The notes below the pieces were generated by a model. It was not told where the DNA came from, made no database searches, and saw only the letters and a program-made list of their open reading frames with translations. From Mesorhizobium sp. 131-2-1 (GTDB lineage: Bacteria; Pseudomonadota; Alphaproteobacteria; Rhizobiales; Rhizobiaceae): a DNA stretch of 64,000 nt. Positions 45,185 to 55,674 of the stretch are shown here, in pieces (the first letter of the stretch is position 1; every line of letters starts with the position of its first letter). The DNA lies in NCBI RefSeq assembly GCF_016756535.1, contig NZ_AP023247.1, positions 2,542,501 through 2,606,500 of the forward strand, written 5' to 3'. The translations under genes were made by a program, and so were the position numbers.

Positions 45185-45994
45185 GTGCCATTCGTCAGCA
45201 TCGGCGGCGTTACGCTGCACCATCGCTACAAGCCGGGGACTGGCAAAGTGCGCCCGATCATATTCATGAATTCGCTCGGCACCGACTTCCGGATCTGGGA
45301 CGAGATTGTCTCGTCGCTCGGCGATGAGATGCCGACGCTCGTCTATGACAAGCGCGGCCACGGGCTCTCCGATATTGGCGGTGTCAGTTCGATCGACGAC
45401 CATGTCGACGACCTCTGCGGCCTCATCGATCACTTCGGTCTGGACAAGGTCGTGCTGTGCGGACTGTCGGTCGGCGGCATGATCGCGCAAGGGTTCTATG
45501 AGCGGCGCCCCGACAGCGTCGAGGGCCTGATCCTGAGCGATACCGCGCACAAGATCGGTACGGTCGAAAGCTGGAATACCCGCATCGCGACGGTCGAAAG
45601 CAAAGGCATCCAGGAGATTGCCGACGGCGTGCTCAAAGTGTGGTTCACCCCTGCCTTCCACGCGGAGCGTTCCGCCGATCTCGACGGCTGCTGGAACATG
45701 CTGACCAGGCAGCCGCTCGCCGGCTATATCGGCACCTGTGGCGCTGTTCGCGATGCCGACTTCACCGAGGCCGCGCGCCGAATCGCGGTGCCGACGCTCT
45801 GCATCGTCGGCGACCACGACGGCTCGACGCCGCCCGCCTTGGTGCGCTCGCTGGCCGATCTCATTCCCGGCGCGCGCTTCGAGGTGATCCGCGATGCCGG
45901 GCACATTACCTGCGTCGAGCAGCCGGAGGCGTTCACCGCTCTGATCCGCGATTTCGTCGCCTCGCTTCCCAGCGGAAAGCAAACCCATGGATGA
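45185..45994 (+). CDS. pcaD: 3-oxoadipate enol-lactonase
   Basis: 269 residues from a GTG just after GGAGGA. Alpha/beta hydrolase with nucleophile Ser in CGLSVGGM, acid in GDHDGSTP and His in DAGHITCVEQ; FMNSLGTDFRIWD is the typical PcaD oxyanion region. It opens 3-oxoadipate enol-lactone to 3-oxoadipate, the last ring-derived step before CoA activation by PcaIJ. It is first in the operon pcaDCHGB-pobA and overlaps pcaC by 8 bases. PcaQ control is expected from the box upstream. Confidence 0.95.
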   Translation: MPFVSIGGVTLHHRYKPGTGKVRPIIFMNSLGTDFRIWDEIVSSLGDEMPTLVYDKRGHGLSDIGGVSSIDDHVDDLCGLIDHFGLDKVVLCGLSVGGMIAQGFYERRPDSVEGLILSDTAHKIGTVESWNTRIATVESKGIQEIADGVLKVWFTPAFHAERSADLDGCWNMLTRQPLAGYIGTCGAVRDADFTEAARRIAVPTLCIVGDHDGSTPPALVRSLADLIPGARFEVIRDAGHITCVEQPEAFTALIRDFVASLPSGKQTHG

Positions 45995-46400
45995 TGTCTC
46001 CTCAAAGAACCCAACCCGGTACCGCACCGGACTTGACGTCCGGCGATCCGTGCTCGGCGATCCGCATGTCGACCGCGCCGAGGATGCCGCCACCGATTTC
46101 GACCGACCGTTCCAGCACCTGATCACCGAGGCTGCGTGGGGAACCGTGTGGGCCCGTCCCGGCTGGTCGAAGCGCGAGCGCTCGATCGTGACGCTGGCGC
46201 TGCTCGCGGCCCTTGGCCATGATGAGGAGGTAGCGATGCATGTGCGCGCCACCGCCAACACCGGCGCCTCGCGCGACGATATCTGCGAGGCCTTCCTGCA
46301 TGTCGCGATCTATGCCGGCGTGCCGGCCGCCAACCGCGCCTTCAGGATCGCCAAGGAGGTGTTCGCGCAGATGGACGGAGCCGAGAATGCCCATGCCTGA
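45987..46400 (+). CDS. pcaC: 4-carboxymuconolactone decarboxylase
   Basis: 137 residues, the normal length of a stand-alone Pca[21 protein letters not shown] and [20 protein letters not shown] are the family blocks, and the helical CMD fold is full length. It decarboxylates 4-carboxymuconolactone to the enol-lactone used by PcaD. It overlaps pcaD at its start and pcaH at its end. In some bacteria PcaD and PcaC are fused as PcaL; here they are separate. Confidence 0.95.
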   Translation: MDDVSSKNPTRYRTGLDVRRSVLGDPHVDRAEDAATDFDRPFQHLITEAAWGTVWARPGWSKRERSIVTLALLAALGHDEEVAMHVRATANTGASRDDICEAFLHVAIYAGVPAANRAFRIAKEVFAQMDGAENAHA

Positions 46401-47145
46401 GCCAGGCTCCAACCGGACGCCGGAGACCGGCGCCTTCTTTCAGCGCGATCGCCTTTGGCATCCGCCTGCGCTGACGCCGGCCTACAAGAGTTCGGTGCTG
46501 CGCTCGCCGCAAAAGGCGCTGCTTTCATTCGACAACACGCTGTCGGAACTCACCGGCCCGGTGTTCGGGCACGCGTTGCTGGGTGAACTCGACAACGACC
46601 TGATCCATAATTTCGCCAAGTCTGGCGAGAGCGCCATCGGCGAGCGCATCATCGTCCACGGGCGCGTGCTCGACGAACGCGGCAAGGGCGTGCCCGGCGT
46701 GCTGCTCGAGTTCTGGCAGGCCAATGCCGGCGGCCGTTATCGCCACAAGAAGGATGGATATCTGGCGCCGCTCGATCCGAATTTTGGCGGCTGCGGCCGC
46801 ACCATCACCGACGAGAATGGCGGCTATGCCTTTCGCACCGTCAGGCCCGGGCCCTATCCCTGGCCGAACGGCCCGAATGACTGGCGGCCTGCCCACATCC
46901 ACTTTTCCGTGTTCGGCCACGGCTTCGCGCAGCGGCTGATCACCCAGATGTATTTCGAAGGCGATCCGCTGATCTGGCGTTGCCCGATCGTCGGCGGCAT
47001 TTCCAACAGGGCTGCCGTGGAGGCACTGATTGCCCTGCTCGACATGCAGTCGACCGTCCCCATGGACGCACTCGCCTACAAGTTCGATATCGTGCTGCGC
47101 GGGCGGCGCTCGACGCTGTTCGAGAACAGGCCGGAGGGCAACTGA
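46387..47145 (+). CDS. pcaH: Protocatechuate 3,4-dioxygenase beta subunit
   Basis: 252 residues from ATG 46387, chosen because GGAG lies 6 bases upstream; the second Met at 46393 is possible. The ferric iron ligands of intradiol dioxygenases are visible: Tyr118 (GGRYRHKK), Tyr157 (PGPYPWP), His170 and His172 (PAHIHFS). With PcaG it opens protocatechuate between the hydroxyls to 3-carboxy-cis,cis-muconate, using oxygen. It overlaps pcaC by 14 bases and pcaG by one. Earlier in-frame starts would lie inside pcaC. Confidence 0.96.
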   Translation: MPMPEPGSNRTPETGAFFQRDRLWHPPALTPAYKSSVLRSPQKALLSFDNTLSELTGPVFGHALLGELDNDLIHNFAKSGESAIGERIIVHGRVLDERGKGVPGVLLEFWQANAGGRYRHKKDGYLAPLDPNFGGCGRTITDENGGYAFRTVRPGPYPWPNGPNDWRPAHIHFSVFGHGFAQRLITQMYFEGDPLIWRCPIVGGISNRAAVEALIALLDMQSTVPMDALAYKFDIVLRGRRSTLFENRPEGN

Positions 47146-47759
47146 TGGCCCAGTCGCTCGACCGGCTGAAGGAAAGCCCATCGCAGACCGCCGGGCCCTA
47201 CGTGCATATAGGGCTGACGCCGAATTTCTGCGGCATCGATGGCGTCTATGAGAGCGATCTTGGTTCGACCATGGTCAACGACCAGGCCAGGGGCGAGCGC
47301 ATCGAGCTGCGTATCCGCGTTTTCGACGGTGGCGGGGGGCCGCTCAAGGACGCGTTGATCGAGATCTGGCAGGCCGATGCCAATGGATTCTACAATTCGC
47401 CGGCAGAGTTGCGTGGCGCGGCCGACCCAAACTTTTCGGGCTGGGGCCGGCAGCCGACCGACATGGAAACCGGCGTCTGCCTGTTCCGGACGATCAAGCC
47501 GGGCCGCGTGCCGTTCCGCGACGGGCGGTTGATGGCGCCGCACATCACGCTGTGGATCGTGGCGCGCGGCATCAATATCGGCCTGCATACGAGGCTCTAT
47601 TTCTCGGACGAGGAAAAGGCCAATGGCGAGGATCCGATCCTTTCCCGCATCGAGCATCGCCTGCGCGTGCCGACGCTGATCGCCGAACGCCAGGGCGACA
47701 CCTACGTCTTCGACGTCCATCTGCAGGGCGAAAAGGAGACGGTTTTCTTCGATAGTTGA
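47145..47759 (+). CDS. pcaG: Protocatechuate 3,4-dioxygenase alpha subunit
   Basis: 204 residues from the ATG that shares one base with the pcaH stop (TGATG). SPSQTAGPYVHIGLTP at the start and IEIWQADANGFYN are typical of PcaG; it lacks the full iron ligand set, as expected for the alpha subunit. It pairs with PcaH in the dioxygenase. pcaB follows after 11 bases. Confidence 0.96.
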   Translation: MAQSLDRLKESPSQTAGPYVHIGLTPNFCGIDGVYESDLGSTMVNDQARGERIELRIRVFDGGGGPLKDALIEIWQADANGFYNSPAELRGAADPNFSGWGRQPTDMETGVCLFRTIKPGRVPFRDGRLMAPHITLWIVARGINIGLHTRLYFSDEEKANGEDPILSRIEHRLRVPTLIAERQGDTYVFDVHLQGEKETVFFDS

Positions 47760-47770
47760 CCGACCGCCAC

Positions 47771-49995
<2,225 letters not shown>

Positions 49996-50008
49996 TCGGC
50001 GGAAGCCG

Positions 50009-51214
50009 TCACACACGCTCCAGCGCGATCGCAATGCCTTGCCCGACACCGATGCACATGGTGGCGAGCGCATAGCGGCCGCCGCGTTCACGCAACTCGA
50101 GCGCCGCCGTGCCGGTGATTCGGGCGCCCGACATGCCGAGCGGGTGGCCGAGCGCGATCGCGCCGCCATTCGGATTGACGTGCGCGGCGTTCTCCGCGAT
50201 GCCGAGCTGGCGCAGCACCGCGATGCCCTGCGAGGCGAAGGCTTCGTTCAATTCGACGACGTCGAACTGTTGGGGTGTCAGGCCGAGGCGGGCGCAGAGT
50301 TTCTTCGTGGCCGGGGCAGGGCCAATGCCCATGATGCGTGGCGCGACACCCGCCGTCGCGCCGCCAAGGATGCGGGCGATCGGCGTCAGGCCATGTTTCT
50401 TCGCCGCTGCTTCCGAGGCGACGATAAGCGCGGCGGCGCCGTCATTGACGCCGGAGGCATTGCCGGCGGTCACCGTGCCGCCTTGCCGGAATGGCGTCGG
50501 CAATTTGGCCAGCGCCTCGATCGTCGTGCCGGCGCGGGGATGCTCGTCCTTGCCGACCACAACCGCATCACCTTTCCTCTGCGGGATCGTCACCGGCGTG
50601 ATCTCCTTCGCCAGCCGGCCATTGGCCTGCGCGGCGACGGCCTTGTCCTGGCTGCGCACGGCGAAGGCGTCCTGGTCTGCTCGGCTGACGGAAAAGTCCT
50701 CGGCGACGTTCTCGCCGGTTTCCGGCATGGAATCGACGCCGTACTGCTTCTTCATCAGCGGATTGATGAAGCGCCAGCCGATGGTGGTGTCGTGGATCTC
50801 GGCGTTGCGCGAGAAGGCGGTGTCGGCCTTGGGCATGACGAAGGGGGCGCGGCTCATCGATTCCACGCCGCCGGCGATCATCAGCTCGGCTTCTCCGGCC
50901 TTGATGGCGCGCGCGGCGATGGTGACGGCATCCATGCCGGAGCCGCAGAGGCGGTTGACGGTCGAACCCGGAATGTCCTGGGGCAGGCCGGCAAGCAGCA
51001 ATGCCATGCGCGCCACGTTGCGGTTGTCTTCGCCGGCCTGGTTGGCGCAGCCATAGACGATGTCGTCAACCGCCGCCCAGTCGACACCGGCATTGCGCTC
51101 GACCAGAGCCTTTAGCGGGATGGCGCCGAGATCGTCGGCGCGTACCGAGGAGAGCGAGCCGCCAAAGCGGCCGATCGGCGTGCGGATGTAGTCGCAGATG
51201 TAGGCGTCGGCCAT
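50009..51214 (-). CDS. pcaF: 3-oxoadipyl-CoA thiolase
   Basis: 401 residues. Thiolase nucleophile Cys in VNRLCGSGMDAV, the SMSRAPFVM block, His in ALGHPLGMSGARI and the second Cys in CIGVGQG. It cleaves 3-oxoadipyl-CoA to succinyl-CoA and acetyl-CoA, completing the pathway. It abuts pcaJ directly (start at 51214, pcaJ stop at 51215-51217), so pcaIJF is one operon, divergent from pcaR. Confidence 0.95.
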   Translation of the reverse strand: MADAYICDYIRTPIGRFGGSLSSVRADDLGAIPLKALVERNAGVDWAAVDDIVYGCANQAGEDNRNVARMALLLAGLPQDIPGSTVNRLCGSGMDAVTIAARAIKAGEAELMIAGGVESMSRAPFVMPKADTAFSRNAEIHDTTIGWRFINPLMKKQYGVDSMPETGENVAEDFSVSRADQDAFAVRSQDKAVAAQANGRLAKEITPVTIPQRKGDAVVVGKDEHPRAGTTIEALAKLPTPFRQGGTVTAGNASGVNDGAAALIVASEAAAKKHGLTPIARILGGATAGVAPRIMGIGPAPATKKLCARLGLTPQQFDVVELNEAFASQGIAVLRQLGIAENAAHVNPNGGAIALGHPLGMSGARITGTAALELRERGGRYALATMCIGVGQGIAIALERV

Positions 51215-52018
51215 CTATGCAGCTTTCCCTTTGGCGGTCCCTTCATGCGCCGCCTTGGTGCGGGCCTGAAGATCGCGCAATGTCTTCAGCTCGAGCTCCG
51301 TCGGCGCCGGCGTCTCGTCAAGGGCCTCGGCGAACTTGACCGTCCAGCCACAGGTCGCCTGCACCTGCTCGCGGCTGACGCCGGGATGCAGCGATACGAC
51401 GGTGAATTCCTTAGTGACGGGATCTGGCTTCCACACGGCGAGGTCGGTGATCAAAAGCGTCGGGCCGGCTGTATTTATGCCCAGGCGCTTACGATGGTCG
51501 CCGCCTTCGCCATGGCCGAAGGAGGTGAAAAAGTCGATCTTCTCGACCATACCGCGCTTCGACTGCGCCATGGTGATGTAGATTTCCTTCGACGAGGTGG
51601 CGATCTCCGGCGCGCCGCCGCCGCCGGGCAGGCGGGTCTTGGGATGCGCATAGTCGCCGATGACGGTGGTGTTGATGTTGCCGAACCTGTCGAGCTGCGC
51701 CGCGCCGAGAAAGCCGATCGAGATGCGCCCGCCCTGCAGCCAGTAGCGGAACATCTCCGGCACCGCGACGGTGGTGACCGCCGTCTCGCACAATTCGCCG
51801 TCGCCGATCGACAGCGGCAGGACATCAGGCGCGGTGCCGATGGTACCGCTCTCGTAGATCAGCGTGATGTCGGGCGCATGCGTCAGCCGCGCGACATTGC
51901 AGGCGGCGGAGGGCGCGCCGATGCCGACGAAGCAGACGTCATCGCTCTTCAGCGCACGGCTGGCGGCGATCGTCATCATCTCGTTGGGCGTGAAGCCCTG
52001 ATTTTCAGCGTCGCTCAT
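51215..52018 (-). CDS. pcaJ: 3-oxoadipate CoA-transferase beta subunit (glutaconate-CoA-transferase type)
   Basis: 267 residues from ATG 52018, which overlaps the pcaI stop (ATGA); an upstream extension is not supported. The catalytic Glu lies in IYESGTIG, and VGIGAPSAACNVARL is the CoA-transferase start. It is longer than Pseudomonas PcaJ (about 213 residues) and looks like the glutaconate-CoA-transferase beta class. Place next to pcaF supports transfer of CoA from succinyl-CoA to 3-oxoadipate, but a different dicarboxylate cannot be excluded by sequence alone. Confidence 0.88.
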   Translation of the reverse strand: MSDAENQGFTPNEMMTIAASRALKSDDVCFVGIGAPSAACNVARLTHAPDITLIYESGTIGTAPDVLPLSIGDGELCETAVTTVAVPEMFRYWLQGGRISIGFLGAAQLDRFGNINTTVIGDYAHPKTRLPGGGGAPEIATSSKEIYITMAQSKRGMVEKIDFFTSFGHGEGGDHRKRLGINTAGPTLLITDLAVWKPDPVTKEFTVVSLHPGVSREQVQATCGWTVKFAEALDETPAPTELELKTLRDLQARTKAAHEGTAKGKAA

Positions 52019-52872
52019 GCGGCTTTCCTCAAATGCTCGACACGGGCGGCAAAGTCGTCCGCGCTGCTCTCGATGACGTTCTTCCGCATCCAGGCCTGGA
52101 AACGGTCGCGGTCGGCGGCGATCTCGTCCCATTCGAGATAGGCGGCGTTGTCGCGCGCATAGTAGCCGTGCGTGTAGGAGGGATGCGAGCCGCCCGGCAC
52201 GACCGAGATCGCCGCGATCGTCCAGCTCGGCAGCACGGTCAGGTTGGGATGGAGGTCGTCGAAATTGTCGACCACTTCCTCCACCGTCACCACGGCGCGT
52301 TTTGCCGCCAGTACCGCTTCCTTCTGGATGCCGATGATGCCTTCGACCAGAACATTGCCCTTCCGGTCGGCCTTCTGCGCGTGGATGAAGGTGACGTCGG
52401 GCCGGATGGATGGAACAGCGGCGAGCGCTTCGCCGGTGAACGGGCAGGTGATGGATTTGATGTTCGGGTTGACCGCGGCAAGACCCGCGCCGCGATAACC
52501 GCGGAAGACGGCGCAGGGCAGGCCGGCTGCGCCCGCCTCATAGGCGTTGGCCATGCCGGCGTGGCTGTGCTCCTCGACCTCGATGGCGCGCGGAAAACCA
52601 TTCTCTATGGCGTCGCGGGCGCGCCTCAGCAGGCCGACGCCCGGATTGCCCAAATAGGAGAAGACGATCTTCCTCGCCATGCCCATGCCGATCATCTGAT
52701 CGTAGATCAGGTCCGGCGTCATGCGGATCAATGTCAGGTCGCGAAAACCCTGGCGGATGGCCTCATGCGCGGCCGCGGTCGGGATCAGATGGGTGAAGCC
52801 CTCGAAGGCGACCGTATCGCCATCGTGCAGATTCTCCGCCACGGCCTCCTTCAGCGGCAGGAACTTCACCAT
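52015..52872 (-). CDS. pcaI: 3-oxoadipate CoA-transferase alpha subunit (glutaconate-CoA-transferase type)
   Basis: 285 residues. LKEAVAENLHDGDTVAFEGF and DLTLIRMTPDLIYDQMIGMG are typical of glutaconate-CoA-transferase-type alpha subunits, which are longer than enteric or Pseudomonas PcaI. It forms the enzyme with PcaJ. GGAG lies before the ATG, and an IclR-type operator is 25 bases upstream. It is the first gene of pcaIJF. Confidence 0.88.
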   Translation of the reverse strand: MVKFLPLKEAVAENLHDGDTVAFEGFTHLIPTAAAHEAIRQGFRDLTLIRMTPDLIYDQMIGMGMARKIVFSYLGNPGVGLLRRARDAIENGFPRAIEVEEHSHAGMANAYEAGAAGLPCAVFRGYRGAGLAAVNPNIKSITCPFTGEALAAVPSIRPDVTFIHAQKADRKGNVLVEGIIGIQKEAVLAAKRAVVTVEEVVDNFDDLHPNLTVLPSWTIAAISVVPGGSHPSYTHGYYARDNAAYLEWDEIAADRDRFQAWMRKNVIESSADDFAARVEHLRKAA

Positions 52873-52896
52873 TCTTCGGGCTCCGGTTTTAGAAAA

Positions 52897-52911
52897 GTTC
52901 GCATTGCGAAC
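52897..52911. promoter_or_regulatory. PcaR/IclR-type operator
   Basis: GTTCGCATTGCGAAC is a perfect dyad (7-base arms, one central base) in the 119-base gap between pcaI and pcaR. IclR regulators of protocatechuate genes bind sites of this size with GTTCG-like arms. It is well placed to control pcaIJF and pcaR. Confidence 0.65.
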
Positions 52912-52991
52912 ATATGTTTGCTATGACATACTTTTATGCCGGGTGGCCGTATCGAGTCAATCCCGACGCGGCAGTCGTTTGTGGGGATCAA

Positions 52992-53762
52992 ATGGAAGAC
53001 GAAGGCGCTTCGCGTGACCATGTCGGCTCGCTGGAACGCGGGCTCGCGGTCATGGAGATCCTGGCCCGCCACCCGGCCGGCATGACGCTGACCGAGATGG
53101 CGGAGGAGGCGGGCCTAACGCGCGCCGGCGCCCGCCGCTTCCTGCTGACGCTGACTGCGACCGGCTACGCCACGCAGTCGGGTCGGCTGTTTTCACTGTC
53201 GCCGCGCCTGCTGACCGTCGCGCGGACCTGGCTCGGCGGCGCGTCGCTGTGGACCTTCGCGGCGCCGATCATGCGTGAGGTGGCGGGGCAGTTCGACGAA
53301 GCCTGCAACGCGGCGGTGCTGTCGGGCGAGGACGTCGTCTACGTTGCCCGCATCCCCGGCCGCCGGATCTTGAGCGTTGCGCTCGACGTCGGCACCAGGT
53401 TGCCCGCCTACTGCACCTCCATGGGGAGGGTGCTGCTCTCCGGTTTGGATGCGATTGAACTGAAGGCCTTCCTCGCTGCGGCAAAGATCGAGCGGCGGAC
53501 GCCGAAGACGATCATCAGCCGTGCCGCGCTCGGCAAGGCGATTGACGTGGCGAGGGCGGCAGGGTTCGCCATCGTCGACGAGGAATTGGAGCTTGGCCTG
53601 CGTTCGATCGCCGTGCCGATCAGCGACCGAACCGGCCATATCGTCGCCGCCATCAACGTCTCGACCCAATCGGCCCGCTTCTCCGTCGATGCGATGGAGC
53701 GCGAAATCGTGCCGTCGCTGCGCAAGGCAAAGCTGCGCATCGAGGAGTTCTTCTTCGTCTGA
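52992..53762 (+). CDS. pcaR: IclR-family regulator of the pca genes
   Basis: 256 residues from ATG 52992, with GGGGA just upstream; the frame opens further up to 52914 but would run through the operator region. The IclR winged helix (about 14-75: VGSLERGLAVMEILARHP, TLTEMAEEAGLTRAGARRFL) is followed by the effector domain with VARIPGRRILSVALDVGTRLPAYCTSMGR, quoted in part. Divergent from pcaIJF, it fits PcaR, which activates these genes with 3-oxoadipate. The 147 bases after it contain only weak dyads and the GntR repeats noted separately. Confidence 0.9.
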   Translation: MEDEGASRDHVGSLERGLAVMEILARHPAGMTLTEMAEEAGLTRAGARRFLLTLTATGYATQSGRLFSLSPRLLTVARTWLGGASLWTFAAPIMREVAGQFDEACNAAVLSGEDVVYVARIPGRRILSVALDVGTRLPAYCTSMGRVLLSGLDAIELKAFLAAAKIERRTPKTIISRAALGKAIDVARAAGFAIVDEELELGLRSIAVPISDRTGHIVAAINVSTQSARFSVDAMEREIVPSLRKAKLRIEEFFFV

Positions 53763-53871
53763 GCGACTCCGACGGCTTCTGCCATCAAATTCTGGAGGCA
53801 ACCAGCCGGTCCACAGCTGGATAGGCTGCTGTCAGGCCTGGGCCGTTGACGTCGCCTTTCAAATGCAGTAT

Positions 53872-53903
53872 TGAACAGGATTATACAGGTTCACTGAACA
53901 GGT
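53872..53903 (+). promoter_or_regulatory. Repeated GAACAGG-like sites before the GntR gene
   Basis: TGAACAGG at 53872-53879 and TGAACAGGT at 53895-53903 are direct repeats 23 bases apart, with ATACAGGT between them, immediately before the GntR/HutC start. They could be autoregulatory binding sites that also cover the ribosome site. Evidence is only the repetition and the location. Confidence 0.4.
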
Positions 53904-53909
53904 ATCGAT

Positions 53910-54635
53910 ATGGCCCGTCGCGTTGCGCAGCTTACTCCCGGCACGGGCAAGCCCGAGCAGATCGCGACAGTGCTGGAGCATGAGATCCGCTCCGGCGTGC
54001 TGGGCTTCGGCGACCGCCTGCAGAGCGAGAACGAGCTCGTCCAGCGCTTCTCCGTCAGCCGCAACACGGTCCGCAAGGGGCTGGAAGAACTGTCGAGCCG
54101 GGGTTTGATCACCACCAGGGTCGGCATCGGCTCCTTCGTCACCTTCGACGGCATGCCGGTCGATGACGCCATCGGCTGGTCGCGGGCGCTCGCCAATGCC
54201 GGCGCCAATGCCGAGACGCGCACGCTGCGGCTCGAAGTCATCGAGGACGCAGACCTCGCCGCCAGGCTCGGCGTCGACAATCCAGCCTTCATCGCCGTCG
54301 ATCGCGTTCGCAGCAATGCCGTTGACGGCCACGCCATCTCGATCGAGCGCAGCCGCCTGCCGCTATCGCCGGAACTGGAAGACGTGCCGTTGCGCGGCCT
54401 GCGCGAAGGCTCGCTGCACCAGACTTTGCGCGGGGCGGGGCTCGTTCCCGATCATGGCGAGGAATGGGTCGACATCGAGATGCTGAGTGCCGAGGACGCC
54501 ACCATCCTAGACTGCGCGCCGGGCACGCCGTTCCTGCGCACGCGGCGCCTGACGCGCGCTGCCGACGGCCGCGCCATCGAATTCGTCACCAGCCTGCTCA
54601 ATCCGGCGCATTTCGCCCTTCATCTGGAGTTTTGA
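53910..54635 (+). CDS. GntR family regulator (HutC/UTRA subfamily)
   Basis: 241 residues. The winged helix (about 10-78) contains LQSENELVQRFSVSRNTVRK and the UTRA ligand domain (about 95-235) the RVRSNAVDGHAISIERSRLP stretch. HutC-type regulators respond to small metabolites such as urocanate, sugars or nucleosides. It starts an operon: the ADP-ribosylglycohydrolase gene follows after one base, then a PfkB kinase and a Pot-type transporter. It is therefore probably the local repressor of this uptake and breakdown operon. Confidence 0.92.
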   Translation: MARRVAQLTPGTGKPEQIATVLEHEIRSGVLGFGDRLQSENELVQRFSVSRNTVRKGLEELSSRGLITTRVGIGSFVTFDGMPVDDAIGWSRALANAGANAETRTLRLEVIEDADLAARLGVDNPAFIAVDRVRSNAVDGHAISIERSRLPLSPELEDVPLRGLREGSLHQTLRGAGLVPDHGEEWVDIEMLSAEDATILDCAPGTPFLRTRRLTRAADGRAIEFVTSLLNPAHFALHLEF

Positions 54636-54636
54636 G

Positions 54637-55674
54637 ATGACGGACACGGCCGGGATGATCGACCGGGCGACAAGCGCGCTCATCGGCGGCGCGCTTGGCG
54701 ACGCGCTGGGCATGCCCACGCAGCTCTTGTCGCCCGACCGCATCGCCGCGCTCTACGGTCATGTCGAGGATTTCGTCGCGCCCGCCGCCGACCATCCGGT
54801 GTCAAAGGGCCTAGTTGCCGGCACCATTACCGACGATACGGAACAGGCGCTGCTGCTCGGCCGCATCTTGATCGAGTCCGGCAAGCGCTTCGATCATGCG
54901 CGCTGGGTCAACGCGCTGCTCGATTGGGAGCGCGAGGTAAAGGCGCGGGGCAGCTACGATCTACTCGGCCCGTCGACCAAGCGCGCCATCGACGCCATCA
55001 ATGGCGGCGTCCCGCCCGAGGAAGCCGGCAGCGGCGGCGACACCAATGGCGCGGCGATGCGCATCGCGCCGGTCGGCATCATGATGCCGCTGGCTCCGCT
55101 CGACGTGCTGGTCGCCAAGGTGGCGGAAACCTGTCGTGCCACGCACAACACCTCGATCGCCATTGCCTCGGCTGCAGCGGTCGCGGCGGCAGTCAGCAGC
55201 GGAGTCTCAGGCGCAGACTGGCGCGCGGCTTGCGAGCGCGCCGTGATGGCAGCGCGGCTCGGAGCAACGCTCGGGCACTGGGTCACCGGCGGCGATATCG
55301 CCACGCGGATCGCCTGGGCGCAGGACCTCGTGCGCGGCAAGACGGAGAAAGAGGCGATCAGGCTGATTGTCGATCTGGTCGGTACCGGCGTCGCCAGCCA
55401 GGAATCCGTTCCGGCGGCGTTTGCCGTGCTGGAGGTTGCGCAAGGCGATCCCTGGCGGGCCGCCGTCATCAGCGCCAATCTCGGCGGCGACACCGACACG
55501 ATCGGCGCCATCGCCGCCGGCATGGCTGGGGCCGCGGCCGGCCTGTCGCGCCTGCCGCAGGATCGCATCGCGAAGTTGCACGGCATCGATCTCACCGAGG
55601 TTCGCGTGCTGGCCGCCGATCTCGTCGCGGCGCGGCAGGCGAAGATCCGCTCCGGCAAGGAGGCAGCCGCATGA
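54637..55674 (+). CDS. ADP-ribosylglycohydrolase family protein
   Basis: 345 residues, all-helical DraG/ARH fold. The dinuclear magnesium site is visible as TITDDTEQ (about 65-72), GGDTNGAAMRIAP and the late GGDTDTIGAIAAGMAGA. The family removes ADP-ribose from proteins or small molecules, or hydrolyses related N-ribosyl bonds. Here it is inside an operon with a PfkB kinase and an importer rather than with a nitrogenase regulator, which argues for a small-molecule substrate. The kinase start overlaps its stop (ATGA). Confidence 0.9.
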   Translation: MTDTAGMIDRATSALIGGALGDALGMPTQLLSPDRIAALYGHVEDFVAPAADHPVSKGLVAGTITDDTEQALLLGRILIESGKRFDHARWVNALLDWEREVKARGSYDLLGPSTKRAIDAINGGVPPEEAGSGGDTNGAAMRIAPVGIMMPLAPLDVLVAKVAETCRATHNTSIAIASAAAVAAAVSSGVSGADWRAACERAVMAARLGATLGHWVTGGDIATRIAWAQDLVRGKTEKEAIRLIVDLVGTGVASQESVPAAFAVLEVAQGDPWRAAVISANLGGDTDTIGAIAAGMAGAAAGLSRLPQDRIAKLHGIDLTEVRVLAADLVAARQAKIRSGKEAAA

